NCBI RefSeq assembly: GCF_012650175.1
Contig: NZ_JAAILI010000008.1
Span: 124,001 to 188,000 of the forward strand
Origin: Sphingomonas sp. S2M10
Lineage (GTDB): Bacteria; Pseudomonadota; Alphaproteobacteria; Sphingomonadales; Sphingomonadaceae
Reading direction: 5' to 3'
Length of the DNA: 64,000 nt
Shown here: positions 37,281 through 47,926 of the stretch, piece after piece
Layout of the letters: each line of letters starts with the position of its first letter
How positions within the stretch are numbered: the first letter of the stretch is position 1
The notes under the pieces: model-generated
The model's database searches: none
Told to the model about the DNA's origin: nothing
What the model saw: only the letters and a program-made list of their open reading frames with translations
Position numbers and translations under genes: made by a program

Positions 37281-38777
37281 CTAGTCCCGCGATAGCGCCG
37301 CCACCCGCAGCATCGCCGCCGCGGCAAGCAGCAACGTTCCGCTGGCGAAGGCCATCGTCCAGATCGGCTCGCCGGGGAAGAAGCGGTTCATGATCGACCC
37401 CATCACCGTGGCGACCAGCAGCTGCGGCACCACCACGAACACGTTGAACAATCCCATATAGATGCCCAATTTCGCCTGCGGCAGGCTGGAGGCGAGGATC
37501 GCATAGGGCATGGCAAGGATCGACGCCCACGCGATGCCGATGCCGACCTCGCTGGCGATCAACCATGCCGGATCCTGCACCAGGAAGAAGCTGGCATAGC
37601 CCGCCGCGCCGCACAGCAGCCCGAAGATGTGCGTTCGTGCCTTGCCGAACCGCGTGGAGAGCAACGGCAACAGCGTCAGCGCCGCGATCGCCGCGACGCC
37701 GTTATAGGTGGCGAACAGCACGTCTACCCAATTGGCGCCTTCCTGATATCCGGCGCTCTTCGGATCGGGCGCGCCGTAGAACGCGCCGGCGACGATCGGG
37801 GTAGTGTTGATCCACATGATGAACAGCGCCGACCAGCTGAAGAACTGCGCCACCGCCAGCCGCTTCATCAGCGAAGGCATGCCGGCAAAGTCGCCGACAA
37901 TATGGCCGAGCATGCTGGTGCGGCCCGCCCGCGCCCGCAGGATCGCGAGCCCTTGGGCCAGCCCATAGGCGATCAGCAGACCGCCCAGCAGATACACTTC
38001 CTTCTCGAGCCGCAGTTGCACGACCGCCAGCACCACCAGCGCGCCCGCAATGATCCACGGCAGTCCGGCCGTCGGGTGCCGCACAGCGAGCAGGCGCACC
38101 GCTGCTCCGTCATCCGCCGCCGCAGGCCCGTCGAACGTCGCCATCTCGGCCGGGCTGTATTCGCGCGTGGTCAGCACGGTCCACAGCACCGAGCAGAACA
38201 GCGCCGCCCCGCCGAACCAGAAGGCGTATTTCACCGTATCCGGCACGCCGTGCGCTACCGCTGCGTTGGACACGCCGAGATGCTCGAGCGCCCAGGGAAA
38301 GATCGATCCCAATACCGCGCCCATGCCGATGAAGGCCGTCTGCACTGCATAGCCGGCGCTGTGCTGGTCCTTGCGCAGCATGTCGCCGACAAAGGCGCGG
38401 AACGGCTCCATCGAGATGTTGAGCGAGGCGTCGAGCACCCAAAGCAGCCCCGCGGCGAACCACAGCGCCGGACTCTCCGGCATCAGCAGCAATGCCAGCG
38501 CGGCGAGAATCGCGCCGCCCAGGAAATAGGGTCGCCGCCGCCCGAGCCTGCCCAGCCAGGTCCGGTCGCTGAGGTGCCCGATGATCGGCTGGACCAACAG
38601 CCCGGTGAGCGGCGCCGCCACCCACAGCGCCGGCAAATCGTCCAGCCGCGTGCCGAGCGACTGGAAGATCCGGCTCATGTTCGCGTTCTGCAGCGCGAAG
38701 CCGATCTGGATGCCGAAGAAACCGAAGCTGATGTTCCACAGGCCGGCGAAGGACTGGCGGGGTTTTTCCACGGTCAC
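37281..38777 (-). CDS. MFS sugar permease, SLC45/GPH-like, probable maltose uptake
   Basis: A 498-aa inner-membrane permease with about twelve hydrophobic helices. The start FGFFGIQIGFALQNANMSRIFQSLG, the QPIIGHLSDRTW loop and RRRPY are those of the bacterial maltose/sucrose MFS group to which Caulobacter MalY belongs. GTG 38777 is chosen because it overlaps the LacI stop (GTGA); a TTG nine bases earlier is possible. It is co-transcribed with the LacI gene and faces a TBDT and GH13 enzymes, so maltose/maltodextrin import is inferred. Confidence 0.85.
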   Translation of the reverse strand: MTVEKPRQSFAGLWNISFGFFGIQIGFALQNANMSRIFQSLGTRLDDLPALWVAAPLTGLLVQPIIGHLSDRTWLGRLGRRRPYFLGGAILAALALLLMPESPALWFAAGLLWVLDASLNISMEPFRAFVGDMLRKDQHSAGYAVQTAFIGMGAVLGSIFPWALEHLGVSNAAVAHGVPDTVKYAFWFGGAALFCSVLWTVLTTREYSPAEMATFDGPAAADDGAAVRLLAVRHPTAGLPWIIAGALVVLAVVQLRLEKEVYLLGGLLIAYGLAQGLAILRARAGRTSMLGHIVGDFAGMPSLMKRLAVAQFFSWSALFIMWINTTPIVAGAFYGAPDPKSAGYQEGANWVDVLFATYNGVAAIAALTLLPLLSTRFGKARTHIFGLLCGAAGYASFFLVQDPAWLIASEVGIGIAWASILAMPYAILASSLPQAKLGIYMGLFNVFVVVPQLLVATVMGSIMNRFFPGEPIWTMAFASGTLLLAAAAMLRVAALSRD

Positions 38778-39802
38778 GCCCCGCAAGACTTGCGCACGAT
38801 CAGCCTGGTGGGGAGCAGCGCCGGGCCCACAGGCCGCTCCCGGATCCGCCCGATCAGCGTTTCCACCAGCGTACGGCCCGCGAGCCGTGCGTCCTGCATC
38901 ACGGTGGTGAGCGGCGGGCTGGCCGAACTGGCCGCGGGAATATCGTCGAAACCGATCACCGAAACATCCTCTGGAATGCGCTTGCCCGCGGCCTGGAGCA
39001 CCCGCATCGCGCCGATCGCGATCAGGTCGCTCGCCGCGAGGATCGCGTCGAAGTCCGCGCCGCTGTCGAGCAGCGCCTGTGCCGCTGCCGCCCCGGATTC
39101 CTCCGTGGTGATCGCGTCGATCTGCAGCGCGGGGTCCTCGGCGATCCCCGCCCCGGCCAGCGCCTGGGCGTGGCCGCGATAGCGTTCGTGGAACTCGGGA
39201 TAGTGGCTCGACGCCGTACCCAAGAATGCAATTCGCCTGCGCCCGAGCCCGAGCAGATGCCGCGTGGCCTCCCCGCCGCCGCCGCGATTGTCGCAGCCGA
39301 TGGTGAGCCCGGCGCCTTCGGACAGCACCGACCCCCAGCGGACGAAGTGCGTACCCGTATCCTGCAGCGCCTTCAGCCGCGCGCGGTACAGCTCGAAATC
39401 GCCATAGCCGAGCAGGATAAGGCCGTCGGCCTTGCGGGCATCCTCGTAATCGGTGTGCCAGTCGCTGGAGAGCTGCTGAAAGCTGATCAACAGATCATGG
39501 TTGTGCTCGGCACAGGCCCGGATGATCGATCCGAGCATCGAGTGAAAAAAGGGGTTGATCAGCGAATCGTCCGACGTGGGATCTTCGAAGAAGAGGAGCG
39601 CGAGCGTCTGCGAATGCCGCGTGCGGAGATTGGAGGCTGCCTTGTCGACACGATAGTTCAATTGCTTGGCGATCGATTCGATACGCAACCGAGTCGTCGG
39701 ATTGACACCCGCCTCGCCCCGCAGGGCGCGGGACACGGTCGGCTGCGAAACGCCCGCAAGCTGGGCGATGTCGAACGATGTAGGCTTGCGCTGCATGCCC
39801 AT
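38774..39802 (-). CDS. LacI-family transcriptional regulator of the maltodextrin locus
   Basis: A 342-aa repressor. N-terminal helix-turn-helix SFDIAQLAGVSQPTVSRALRG (residues 9-29) and hinge, then a periplasmic-binding-like effector domain. ATG 39802 is preferred over the longer frame because GGAGG lies seven bases upstream and the HTH begins immediately. It overlaps the permease gene and is divergent from the TBDT across a 265-bp region, where it probably binds. The content and layout parallel MalI in the Caulobacter mal locus. Confidence 0.9.
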   Translation of the reverse strand: MGMQRKPTSFDIAQLAGVSQPTVSRALRGEAGVNPTTRLRIESIAKQLNYRVDKAASNLRTRHSQTLALLFFEDPTSDDSLINPFFHSMLGSIIRACAEHNHDLLISFQQLSSDWHTDYEDARKADGLILLGYGDFELYRARLKALQDTGTHFVRWGSVLSEGAGLTIGCDNRGGGGEATRHLLGLGRRRIAFLGTASSHYPEFHERYRGHAQALAGAGIAEDPALQIDAITTEESGAAAAQALLDSGADFDAILAASDLIAIGAMRVLQAAGKRIPEDVSVIGFDDIPAASSASPPLTTVMQDARLAGRTLVETLIGRIRERPVGPALLPTRLIVRKSCGA

Positions 39803-39840
39803 CCTGCTTCCTCCCCGCGTGCGCGCATCGTCGTCGCATC

Positions 39841-39933
39841 GCATATTATGCATGGGCGCGGACGGGGGGCCGCGTCAATCGAGCCGGGGTACGTAAAAAC
39901 CACAGAGGGTCCGAAACGGGCCTGAATACGTAT
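39841..39933. promoter_or_regulatory. Candidate LacI operators in the divergent promoter region
   Basis: The gap between the LacI and TBDT genes holds GCATA-T-TATGC (39841-39851), TACGTA (39890-39895) and the perfect palindrome ATACGTAT (39926-39933). The repeated TACGTA core makes the last two the better operator candidates. None can be proven from sequence. Confidence 0.35.
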
Positions 39934-40067
39934 GTGAGCGGCTGGCCTCCATACCCCCTTTTGCAAGATTGAATGCCGCACAGCGCAAGTTCAGCGCATT
40001 CCCGCATGGGGCGGGCATCATCCGGCCACCCAAGAGCCGGCAATCAGAGACGAGATTGGGGAGAGAC

Positions 40068-42887
40068 ATGGTATTCAGCACGTTCCGCGGCCGTCGTGCC
40101 GCCCGCATCGCCCTAGGCGCCAGCGCCGCCGCGATCGCGTTCAGCTTCACCACCGCCGCCTTCGCGCAGGACAGCGGCACGCCTGCAGCAGACGCGCAGG
40201 ATAGCGCACCGGGCGAGGCGATCGTCGTCACCGGATTTCGCGCGGCGCTCGCCAGCTCGGCGAACATCAAGCGCAACAACACGATGATTGTGGACTCGGT
40301 TTCGTCCGAGGACATCGGCAAGCTGCCCGACGTATCGATCGCGGACTCGCTGGCCCGCATTCCGGGTGTCACCGCCCAGCGCCTCGAAGGCCGTGACCAG
40401 CGCCTGTCGATCCGCGGCCTCGGCCCCGATTTCTCCACCACGCTGCTCAACGGCCGCGAGCAGGTGACGGTCGGTGACAATCGCGGCGTCGAGTTCGATC
40501 AATATCCGTCGGAATTCTTCAAGAACGTCAACGTCTACAAGTCGGCGGACGCTTCGCTGATCGCCGCAGGCATCGCCGGCACGGTCGACATGCGCATGCT
40601 GCGCCCGCTCGACCAGTCCAAGCGTACCTTCGTCGTCGCGGCGCGCGGCCAGATGAACGAGCAGAAGGCGCTCAACCCGGACGGTACCCGCTACGGCTAT
40701 CGCGCTTCGGCCACCTATGTCGACAAGTTCGCGAATGACACGCTGGGCATCGCCATCGGCGTTTCGGCGCAGAACACGCCGACCCAGATCGAGCGCTACG
40801 CCGCCTGGGGCTTCCCCAATGAGACCGCTGCGGGCGGAAACCTGTTCCTCGGCGGCGCCAAGCCCTATGTCCAGTCGAACCTGCTGAAGCGCTATGGCGG
40901 CGTCGCCACCGTCGAATGGCAGCCGAGCGAGAATTTCCACTCGACCTTCGACGGCCTCTATTCGCATTTCGAGGAAACCCAGCGCCTGCGCGGCATCGAA
41001 TTCCCGATCGCGCCACAATGGGGCTCGAACGCCGTCATCCAGCCCGGCTACACCGTGCAGAACGGCCTGGTGACCAGCGCCACGTTGACCAACGTGGTGG
41101 CGGTGCAGCGCAATGACTATAACCAGCGCAAGGCCGAGAACATCTCGCTGGGCTGGAACAACGATTTCAAGCTGAGCGACAGCATCCACTTCGTGGTCGA
41201 CGCCAGCTGGAGCCACGCCACCCGCACCGACTTCCTGCTCGAAACCTATTCGGGCACGGGCTACAACTCGTCGGGCGCGAAGGACACGATCCGGATCAAC
41301 CAGAATGCGAACGGCACCTTCAGCATCGTGCCGACGCTGGACTATACCAACACCAACGTCATCCGGCTGACCGATCCGCGCGGCTGGGGCTATAACGGCA
41401 CCCAGTCAGTGGTACAGGCAGGCTTCCTCAATCGCCCGGACTTCGAGGACGACCTCAAGTCGCTGCGCGCCAGCTTCAACGGCGAATTCAGCGGCAGCAT
41501 CGTCCGCACCTGGGAGGTCGGCGGCAATTTCAGCCGGCGCGAGAAGCAGAGCCGCTACACCTCCTATTTCCTGTGCCCGCCGGGCGCCGGCACCAACTGC
41601 ACCATCGCCAGCGGTACGCCGACCAGCTTCGCGGTGCCCGCCGACGCGCTGCTCTCCGAACAGGTCGCGCTTGCCTATCTCGGCGTGCCGAAAATGCTGA
41701 CCTATGACCCGCTGAAGGTCTACCCCCAGCTCCGCTCGGTGTTCGACAACCGCCCCGGCTCGCTGGTGCGCGACAACACGGTGACCGAGAAGGTCTATAC
41801 CGGCTATGCCAAGCTGACGATCGACGGCACCGTCGGCGGCAAGGCGCTGAAGGGCACGCTGGGCCTGCAGGTGGTCCACACCGACCAGGGCTCGTCCGGC
41901 GCGATCGCGGCGCTGCAGGGCGGCGTGGTTACTGTGGCACCGGTTGCCGACAACACGAAATACACCAACTTCCTGCCCTCGGCGACGTTCAGCCTCGAGC
42001 TGATGCCTGCCTTCTACGTGAAGATGGGTGCCGCGCAGACCATGGTGCGCCCGCGCCTCGACCAGGAGCGGATTACGCAGGCCGTGAATGTCGATCTGTC
42101 TAAGGTCGGCCTCGGCAACCTGCCGCAGAACAGTCCGTTCAGCTCGGACGGCGGCAATTTCCGCCTGCGTCCGTATCAGTCGACCAACATCGACATCTCG
42201 GTGGAAAAATATCTGCGCGGCGGCGGCTATCTGGCGCTGACCGGCTTCTACAAGCACCTCACCGATTTCGTCGATCCGAACAACAGCACGTTGTACGATT
42301 TCTCGGCGCTGCTCTCGGCACTGCCGCCGGCAGCAGCTGCGATCGTGCGGGCGCAGAACGCGCAGTTCGGCCTGGTGAAGACGCCGGACAATACCGGCCG
42401 CGGCGATATCCTGGGCGTGGAAGCCACCGCCTCGCTGCCGTTCAGCACGTTCAGCAGCGCGCTTGACGGCTTTGGCGTGTTCGCCAGCGGCTCCTATGTC
42501 GACAGCCGCGTCGTCTATGGCAGCAACCCGAACACGCCGGTCACCCTTCCCGGCCAGTCCAAGTGGATCGCCACCGGCACCGCCTATTTCGAGAAGAACG
42601 GCTTCCAGGCGCGTGCCACCTATCGCTGGCGCGACAGCTTCCTGGCGGAGCTGGCCGGTCTTTCGGCCAATCCGGAGTTCCGCACCGGCAAGTCCGAAGG
42701 CGTGCTGGATGCGCAGATCGGCTATGAATTCCAGTCGGGTCCGCTGAAGGGTCTCGCGATCCTGGCGCAGGCCAAGAACCTCACCGATGCGCCGTTCATC
42801 ACCACCGAGGCGGGTGATCCCCGCCTGGTGCGCGAATATCAGCGCTACGGCCGCGATTATTATCTCGGCATCACGTACAAGTTCTGA
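40068..42887 (+). CDS. TonB-dependent receptor, probable maltodextrin uptake (MalA-like)
   Basis: A 939-aa outer-membrane transporter. The proposed start MVFSTFRGRRAARIALG gives a typical long signal peptide (cleavage after AFAQ) and has GGGGAG five bases upstream; the open frame extends 33 codons further without domain support. TonB box AIVVTG, then a carbohydrate-class plug with DIGKLPDVSIADSLARIPGV and LSIRGLGPDFSTTLLNGREQ, and a barrel ending YYLGITYKF. Position between a LacI regulator and GH13 enzymes points to maltodextrins, as for Caulobacter MalA. Confidence 0.92.
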   Translation: MVFSTFRGRRAARIALGASAAAIAFSFTTAAFAQDSGTPAADAQDSAPGEAIVVTGFRAALASSANIKRNNTMIVDSVSSEDIGKLPDVSIADSLARIPGVTAQRLEGRDQRLSIRGLGPDFSTTLLNGREQVTVGDNRGVEFDQYPSEFFKNVNVYKSADASLIAAGIAGTVDMRMLRPLDQSKRTFVVAARGQMNEQKALNPDGTRYGYRASATYVDKFANDTLGIAIGVSAQNTPTQIERYAAWGFPNETAAGGNLFLGGAKPYVQSNLLKRYGGVATVEWQPSENFHSTFDGLYSHFEETQRLRGIEFPIAPQWGSNAVIQPGYTVQNGLVTSATLTNVVAVQRNDYNQRKAENISLGWNNDFKLSDSIHFVVDASWSHATRTDFLLETYSGTGYNSSGAKDTIRINQNANGTFSIVPTLDYTNTNVIRLTDPRGWGYNGTQSVVQAGFLNRPDFEDDLKSLRASFNGEFSGSIVRTWEVGGNFSRREKQSRYTSYFLCPPGAGTNCTIASGTPTSFAVPADALLSEQVALAYLGVPKMLTYDPLKVYPQLRSVFDNRPGSLVRDNTVTEKVYTGYAKLTIDGTVGGKALKGTLGLQVVHTDQGSSGAIAALQGGVVTVAPVADNTKYTNFLPSATFSLELMPAFYVKMGAAQTMVRPRLDQERITQAVNVDLSKVGLGNLPQNSPFSSDGGNFRLRPYQSTNIDISVEKYLRGGGYLALTGFYKHLTDFVDPNNSTLYDFSALLSALPPAAAAIVRAQNAQFGLVKTPDNTGRGDILGVEATASLPFSTFSSALDGFGVFASGSYVDSRVVYGSNPNTPVTLPGQSKWIATGTAYFEKNGFQARATYRWRDSFLAELAGLSANPEFRTGKSEGVLDAQIGYEFQSGPLKGLAILAQAKNLTDAPFITTEAGDPRLVREYQRYGRDYYLGITYKF

Positions 42888-42894
42888 CGTTCGG

Positions 42895-42925
42895 CGACCC
42901 GGTTCCCCCAGCGGGAACCGGGTCG
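42895..42925 (+). promoter_or_regulatory. 13-bp perfect hairpin between TBDT and halogenase genes
   Basis: CGACCCGGTTCCC, 5-nt loop, GGGAACCGGGTCG, starting eight bases after the TBDT stop and without a T-run. It may protect the TBDT mRNA 3' end or cause partial termination, giving more receptor than enzymes. Confidence 0.6.
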
Positions 42926-42952
42926 TACCGCCGGCACCGGAGGGGGTAGGCC

Positions 42953-44464
42953 ATGGCAACCGCAGCACCATATCGCATCGTCGTCGCGGGCGGCGGCACG
43001 GCCGGTTGGATGGCCGCGGCGGCGCTGATCCGCTTCCTCGGTCCCGGCTTCACCGTGACGGTCATCGAATCCGAGGCGATCGGCACGGTGGGCGTCGGCG
43101 AAGCGACCATCCCGCAGATCCGGATGTTCAACGCCAGCCTCGGCATCGACGAGGACGCCTTCGTCGCCGCCACCCAGGCCAGCTACAAGCTCGCCATCGA
43201 GTTCGTCGGCTGGACCAAGGGCGGCCGCTACATGCACGCCTTTGGCGATGTCGGCCGCGACAACGGCCTGCTCGCCTTCCGCCACACCTGGCTGCGCGGG
43301 CTGACGGAAGGAGTCGCCGAGCCGCTCGCCGCCTATTCGCTCAACAATGTCGCCGCGCTGGCCAACCGGATGCAGCGCGGACCGGCCCGCACCGCCCGCG
43401 TGCTGCCGGAAATGCCCTATGCCTTCCATTTCGACGCCGGCCTCTATGCCCGCTTCCTGCGCGACTATGCCGAGGCGCGCGGCGTGGTGCGCCACGAGGG
43501 GCGGATTGAAGCCGTCGCCCGCAACGGCGAGCATGGCGAGCTGGTTGCGCTGCACCTCGACGGCGACCGCCGGATCGAAGGCGACCTGTTCCTCGATTGC
43601 ACCGGCTTCCATGCGCGGCTGATCGGCGCGGCTATGGGGGTCGGTTATCAGGACTGGACGTACTGGCTGCCCTGTGACCGTGCGCTGGCGGTCCCGAGCG
43701 CCCGCGCCCGCGACTTCACGCCCTACACCCGCGCCACCGCGCACGATGCCGGCTGGCAGTGGCGGATCCCCCTCCAGCACCGCACCGGCAACGGCATCGT
43801 TTATTCGAGCCGCCACCTTTCGGACGACGAGGCGGCTGCGCGGCTGCTGGCGGGGCTGGACGAGCCGGCGCTCGCCGACCCACGCCCGCTGCGCTTCCTG
43901 GCAGGGCGCCGAGAGGTCTGCTGGGCGGGCAATGTCATCGCGCTTGGCCTGTCCAGTGGCTTTCTCGAGCCGCTGGAATCGACCAGCATCCACCTGATCC
44001 AGTCGGCGGTGGAGCGCGTGCTCAAGCTGCTGCCCGGCCGCCGGGCCCTCGCGCCGCTACGCGACAGCTACAACCGGCAGGCCGCGCTCGAGATGGAGCG
44101 CATCCGCGACTTCCTGATCCTGCATTACTGCGCGAACGACCGCGACGAGCCTTTCTGGCGCGAGCGCCGTGAGAGTCCCCTGCCCAACGGCCTGGCCGAG
44201 AAGATCGCGCTGTGGCGCGCGAGCGGCGAGATCGTCCGCGAGGAAGGCGACCTGTTCAGCGACGTGGCCTGGCTGCAGGTGCTCGCCGGTCAGGGCATCG
44301 CGGCGGAGGGACATCACCCCCTCGCCGACCAGCCGCCGGTCGCGCAGATCGCCGAATATCTCGACCTTCTCGCCAAGCTGAACGCGCGCGAAGTCGCGCA
44401 GATGTCCCCTCATAGCGACTTCGTCCGCGCGCATGGTGCCCCGGACGCGGAGATTGCCGCATGA
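42953..44464 (+). CDS. Tryptophan-halogenase-like flavoprotein
   Basis: A 503-aa flavin-dependent halogenase homologue. FAD motif GGGTAGWMAA at residues 13-22, the catalytic lysine K79 in ASYKL (same number as in PrnA), the halogenase signature WQWRIP, and LEPLESTSIHLIQ near the flavin site are all present, so chemistry looks intact. The true substrate is unknown; related genes often sit next to TBDTs in Caulobacter and Xanthomonas, where indole halogenation has been seen in vitro. GGAGGGGG lies eight bases before the ATG. Its stop overlaps the amylase start (ATGA), so the two are co-translated. Its link to starch metabolism is unexplained. Confidence 0.9.
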   Translation: MATAAPYRIVVAGGGTAGWMAAAALIRFLGPGFTVTVIESEAIGTVGVGEATIPQIRMFNASLGIDEDAFVAATQASYKLAIEFVGWTKGGRYMHAFGDVGRDNGLLAFRHTWLRGLTEGVAEPLAAYSLNNVAALANRMQRGPARTARVLPEMPYAFHFDAGLYARFLRDYAEARGVVRHEGRIEAVARNGEHGELVALHLDGDRRIEGDLFLDCTGFHARLIGAAMGVGYQDWTYWLPCDRALAVPSARARDFTPYTRATAHDAGWQWRIPLQHRTGNGIVYSSRHLSDDEAAARLLAGLDEPALADPRPLRFLAGRREVCWAGNVIALGLSSGFLEPLESTSIHLIQSAVERVLKLLPGRRALAPLRDSYNRQAALEMERIRDFLILHYCANDRDEPFWRERRESPLPNGLAEKIALWRASGEIVREEGDLFSDVAWLQVLAGQGIAAEGHHPLADQPPVAQIAEYLDLLAKLNAREVAQMSPHSDFVRAHGAPDAEIAA

Positions 44465-46250
44465 TCCGTTCGACCGCCCTTGCCCTGCTCGCTGCCGCGC
44501 TCGCCGCGACGCCGACCGTGGCCCAGACCTATCGCGACCGCTTGCCCGAGGATGAAGTGCTCTACTTCCTCCTCCCGGATCGCTTCGAGAATGGCGATAC
44601 CACCAACGATCGTGGCGGGCTGAGCGGCGATCGACTGGTCACCGGCTTCGATCCCGCGTCCAAGGCCTTCTATCACGGCGGCGACCTCAAGGGCGTGCTG
44701 AACCGGCTCGACTATATCCAGGCGCTGGGTGCCACCGCGATCTGGGTCGGGCCGATCTTCAAGAACAAGCCCGTCCAGGGGCCGGAGGGACAGGAATCGG
44801 CCGGCTATCACGGCTATTGGATCACCGATTTCACTCAAGTCGATCCGCATGTCGGCACCAATGCCGAGTTCAAGGCGCTGGTGGACGCGGCGCACAGGCG
44901 CGGCATCAAGGTCTATATGGACATCGTCGTGAACCACACGGCGGACGTCATCCAGTTCCGGGAATGCGGCGACTGCAGCTATCGCAGCCGGGCCGACTTT
45001 CCGTACCAGCGCAAAGGGGGCGTCGCCGGCGCGGCCATCAACCCCGGCTTCACCGGCGACGACAACCACAGCGCGGCCAACTTCGCCAAGCTCACCCGAC
45101 CGGACTACGCCTATACGCCGATCGTGCCCGAGGCGGAGAAGCGGGTGAAGGTACCTGCCTGGCTCAACGATCCTATCTATTACCACAATCGCGGCAATTC
45201 GACCTTCGCGGGCGAAAGTTCGACGATGGGCGACTTCGTCGGCCTTGACGATCTGATGACCGAGCATCCGCGTGTGGTCGCGGGCATGATCGACATTTTC
45301 GGCGGCTGGATCGATCGGTTCGGCATCGACGGCTTCCGCGTCGATACCGCGCGCCACGTGAACCCCGAATTCTGGCAGGCCTTCGTCCCCGCCATGCGGG
45401 CCCGCGCCAGGGCCAGAGGCATTCCGAACTTCCACATCTTCGGCGAGGTCGCCGATCCCGAAGTAGCGGCGCTGGCCCGGCACACCCGCGTGGACAAGTT
45501 CCCGGCGGTGCTCGACTTCGCCTTCAACCAGGCAGTGATCGACGTCGCCGGTGGCAAGGGCACCGATCGCCTCGCCAAGATGTTCGCGGCCGACGTGCTG
45601 TACGAAGGCGGCGAGACGACCGCGCACCGACTTCCCACCTTCGTCAGCAACCATGATGCCGGCCGCCTCGCCACCTTCATCCGGCAGGCGCTCCCCAGGA
45701 TCGGCCAGGAAGAACTGCTCCGGCGCGTCCAGCTTGGCCAGGCGATGCTGCTGCTGCTGCGCGGCGTGCCGACCATCTATTCGGGCGACGAGCAGGGCTT
45801 CGTCAGCGACGGCAACGACCAGGATGCGCGCGAGGACATGTTCGGGAGCAAGGTCGCGAGCTACAACGACAATAGGCTGCTCGGCACTGCTGCCACCACC
45901 GCCGCTCCCAGCTTCAACCCCGCGCACCCGCTGTTCCGCGAGATTGCGATGCTCGCCCGGCTGCGAACCGGCCATGCCGCGCTTACCCGCGGCCGACAGG
46001 TCACCCGTTTCGCCAGCGACAAGCCCGGCCTGTTCGCCGTCTCTCGCTTCGATCCAAAGACCGGCGCCGAGACCGTGATCGCCTTCAACACCAGCCCCGA
46101 CCCCTGGAGCGGCAACGTCCAGGTGGAGACCGGCTCCACCGCCTTCCGTACCCTGGCGGGCAATTGCCCCGCCAACGCTGTCGCCCCCGGCAGCATCGCC
46201 CTTTCCCTTCCCGCGTTCGGCTACACCGTCTGCGCGGCCGGAGCTCCGAA

Positions 46251-46254
<4 letters not shown>
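44461..46254 (+). CDS. Exported alpha-amylase, GH13
   Basis: A 597-aa endo-acting alpha-glucanase/cyclodextrinase-type GH13 enzyme. Signal peptide 1-21 (ends TVAQ). GH13 regions: DIVVNH (region I), GFRVDTARH with nucleophile D295, HIFGEV with acid/base E329, and FVSNHD with D399. The C-terminal beta domain is complete. It would cut maltodextrins in the periplasm after TBDT import. Overlaps the genes on both sides by four bases (ATGA and GTGA), forming a coupled three-gene unit. Confidence 0.93.
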
Positions 46255-47867
<1,613 letters not shown>

Positions 47868-47895
47868 GTCCCCTCCCCCAACCGGGAGATCCTGA

Positions 47896-47926
47896 GGGGC
47901 CGGCCCCGCGCCGGCCCCTTTTTTTT
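47896..47926 (+). terminator. Strong terminator of the maltodextrin operon
   Basis: GGGGCCGG, 7-nt loop, CCGGCCCC and eight T residues. The T-run overlaps the stop codon of the convergent amidohydrolase gene. Confidence 0.92.
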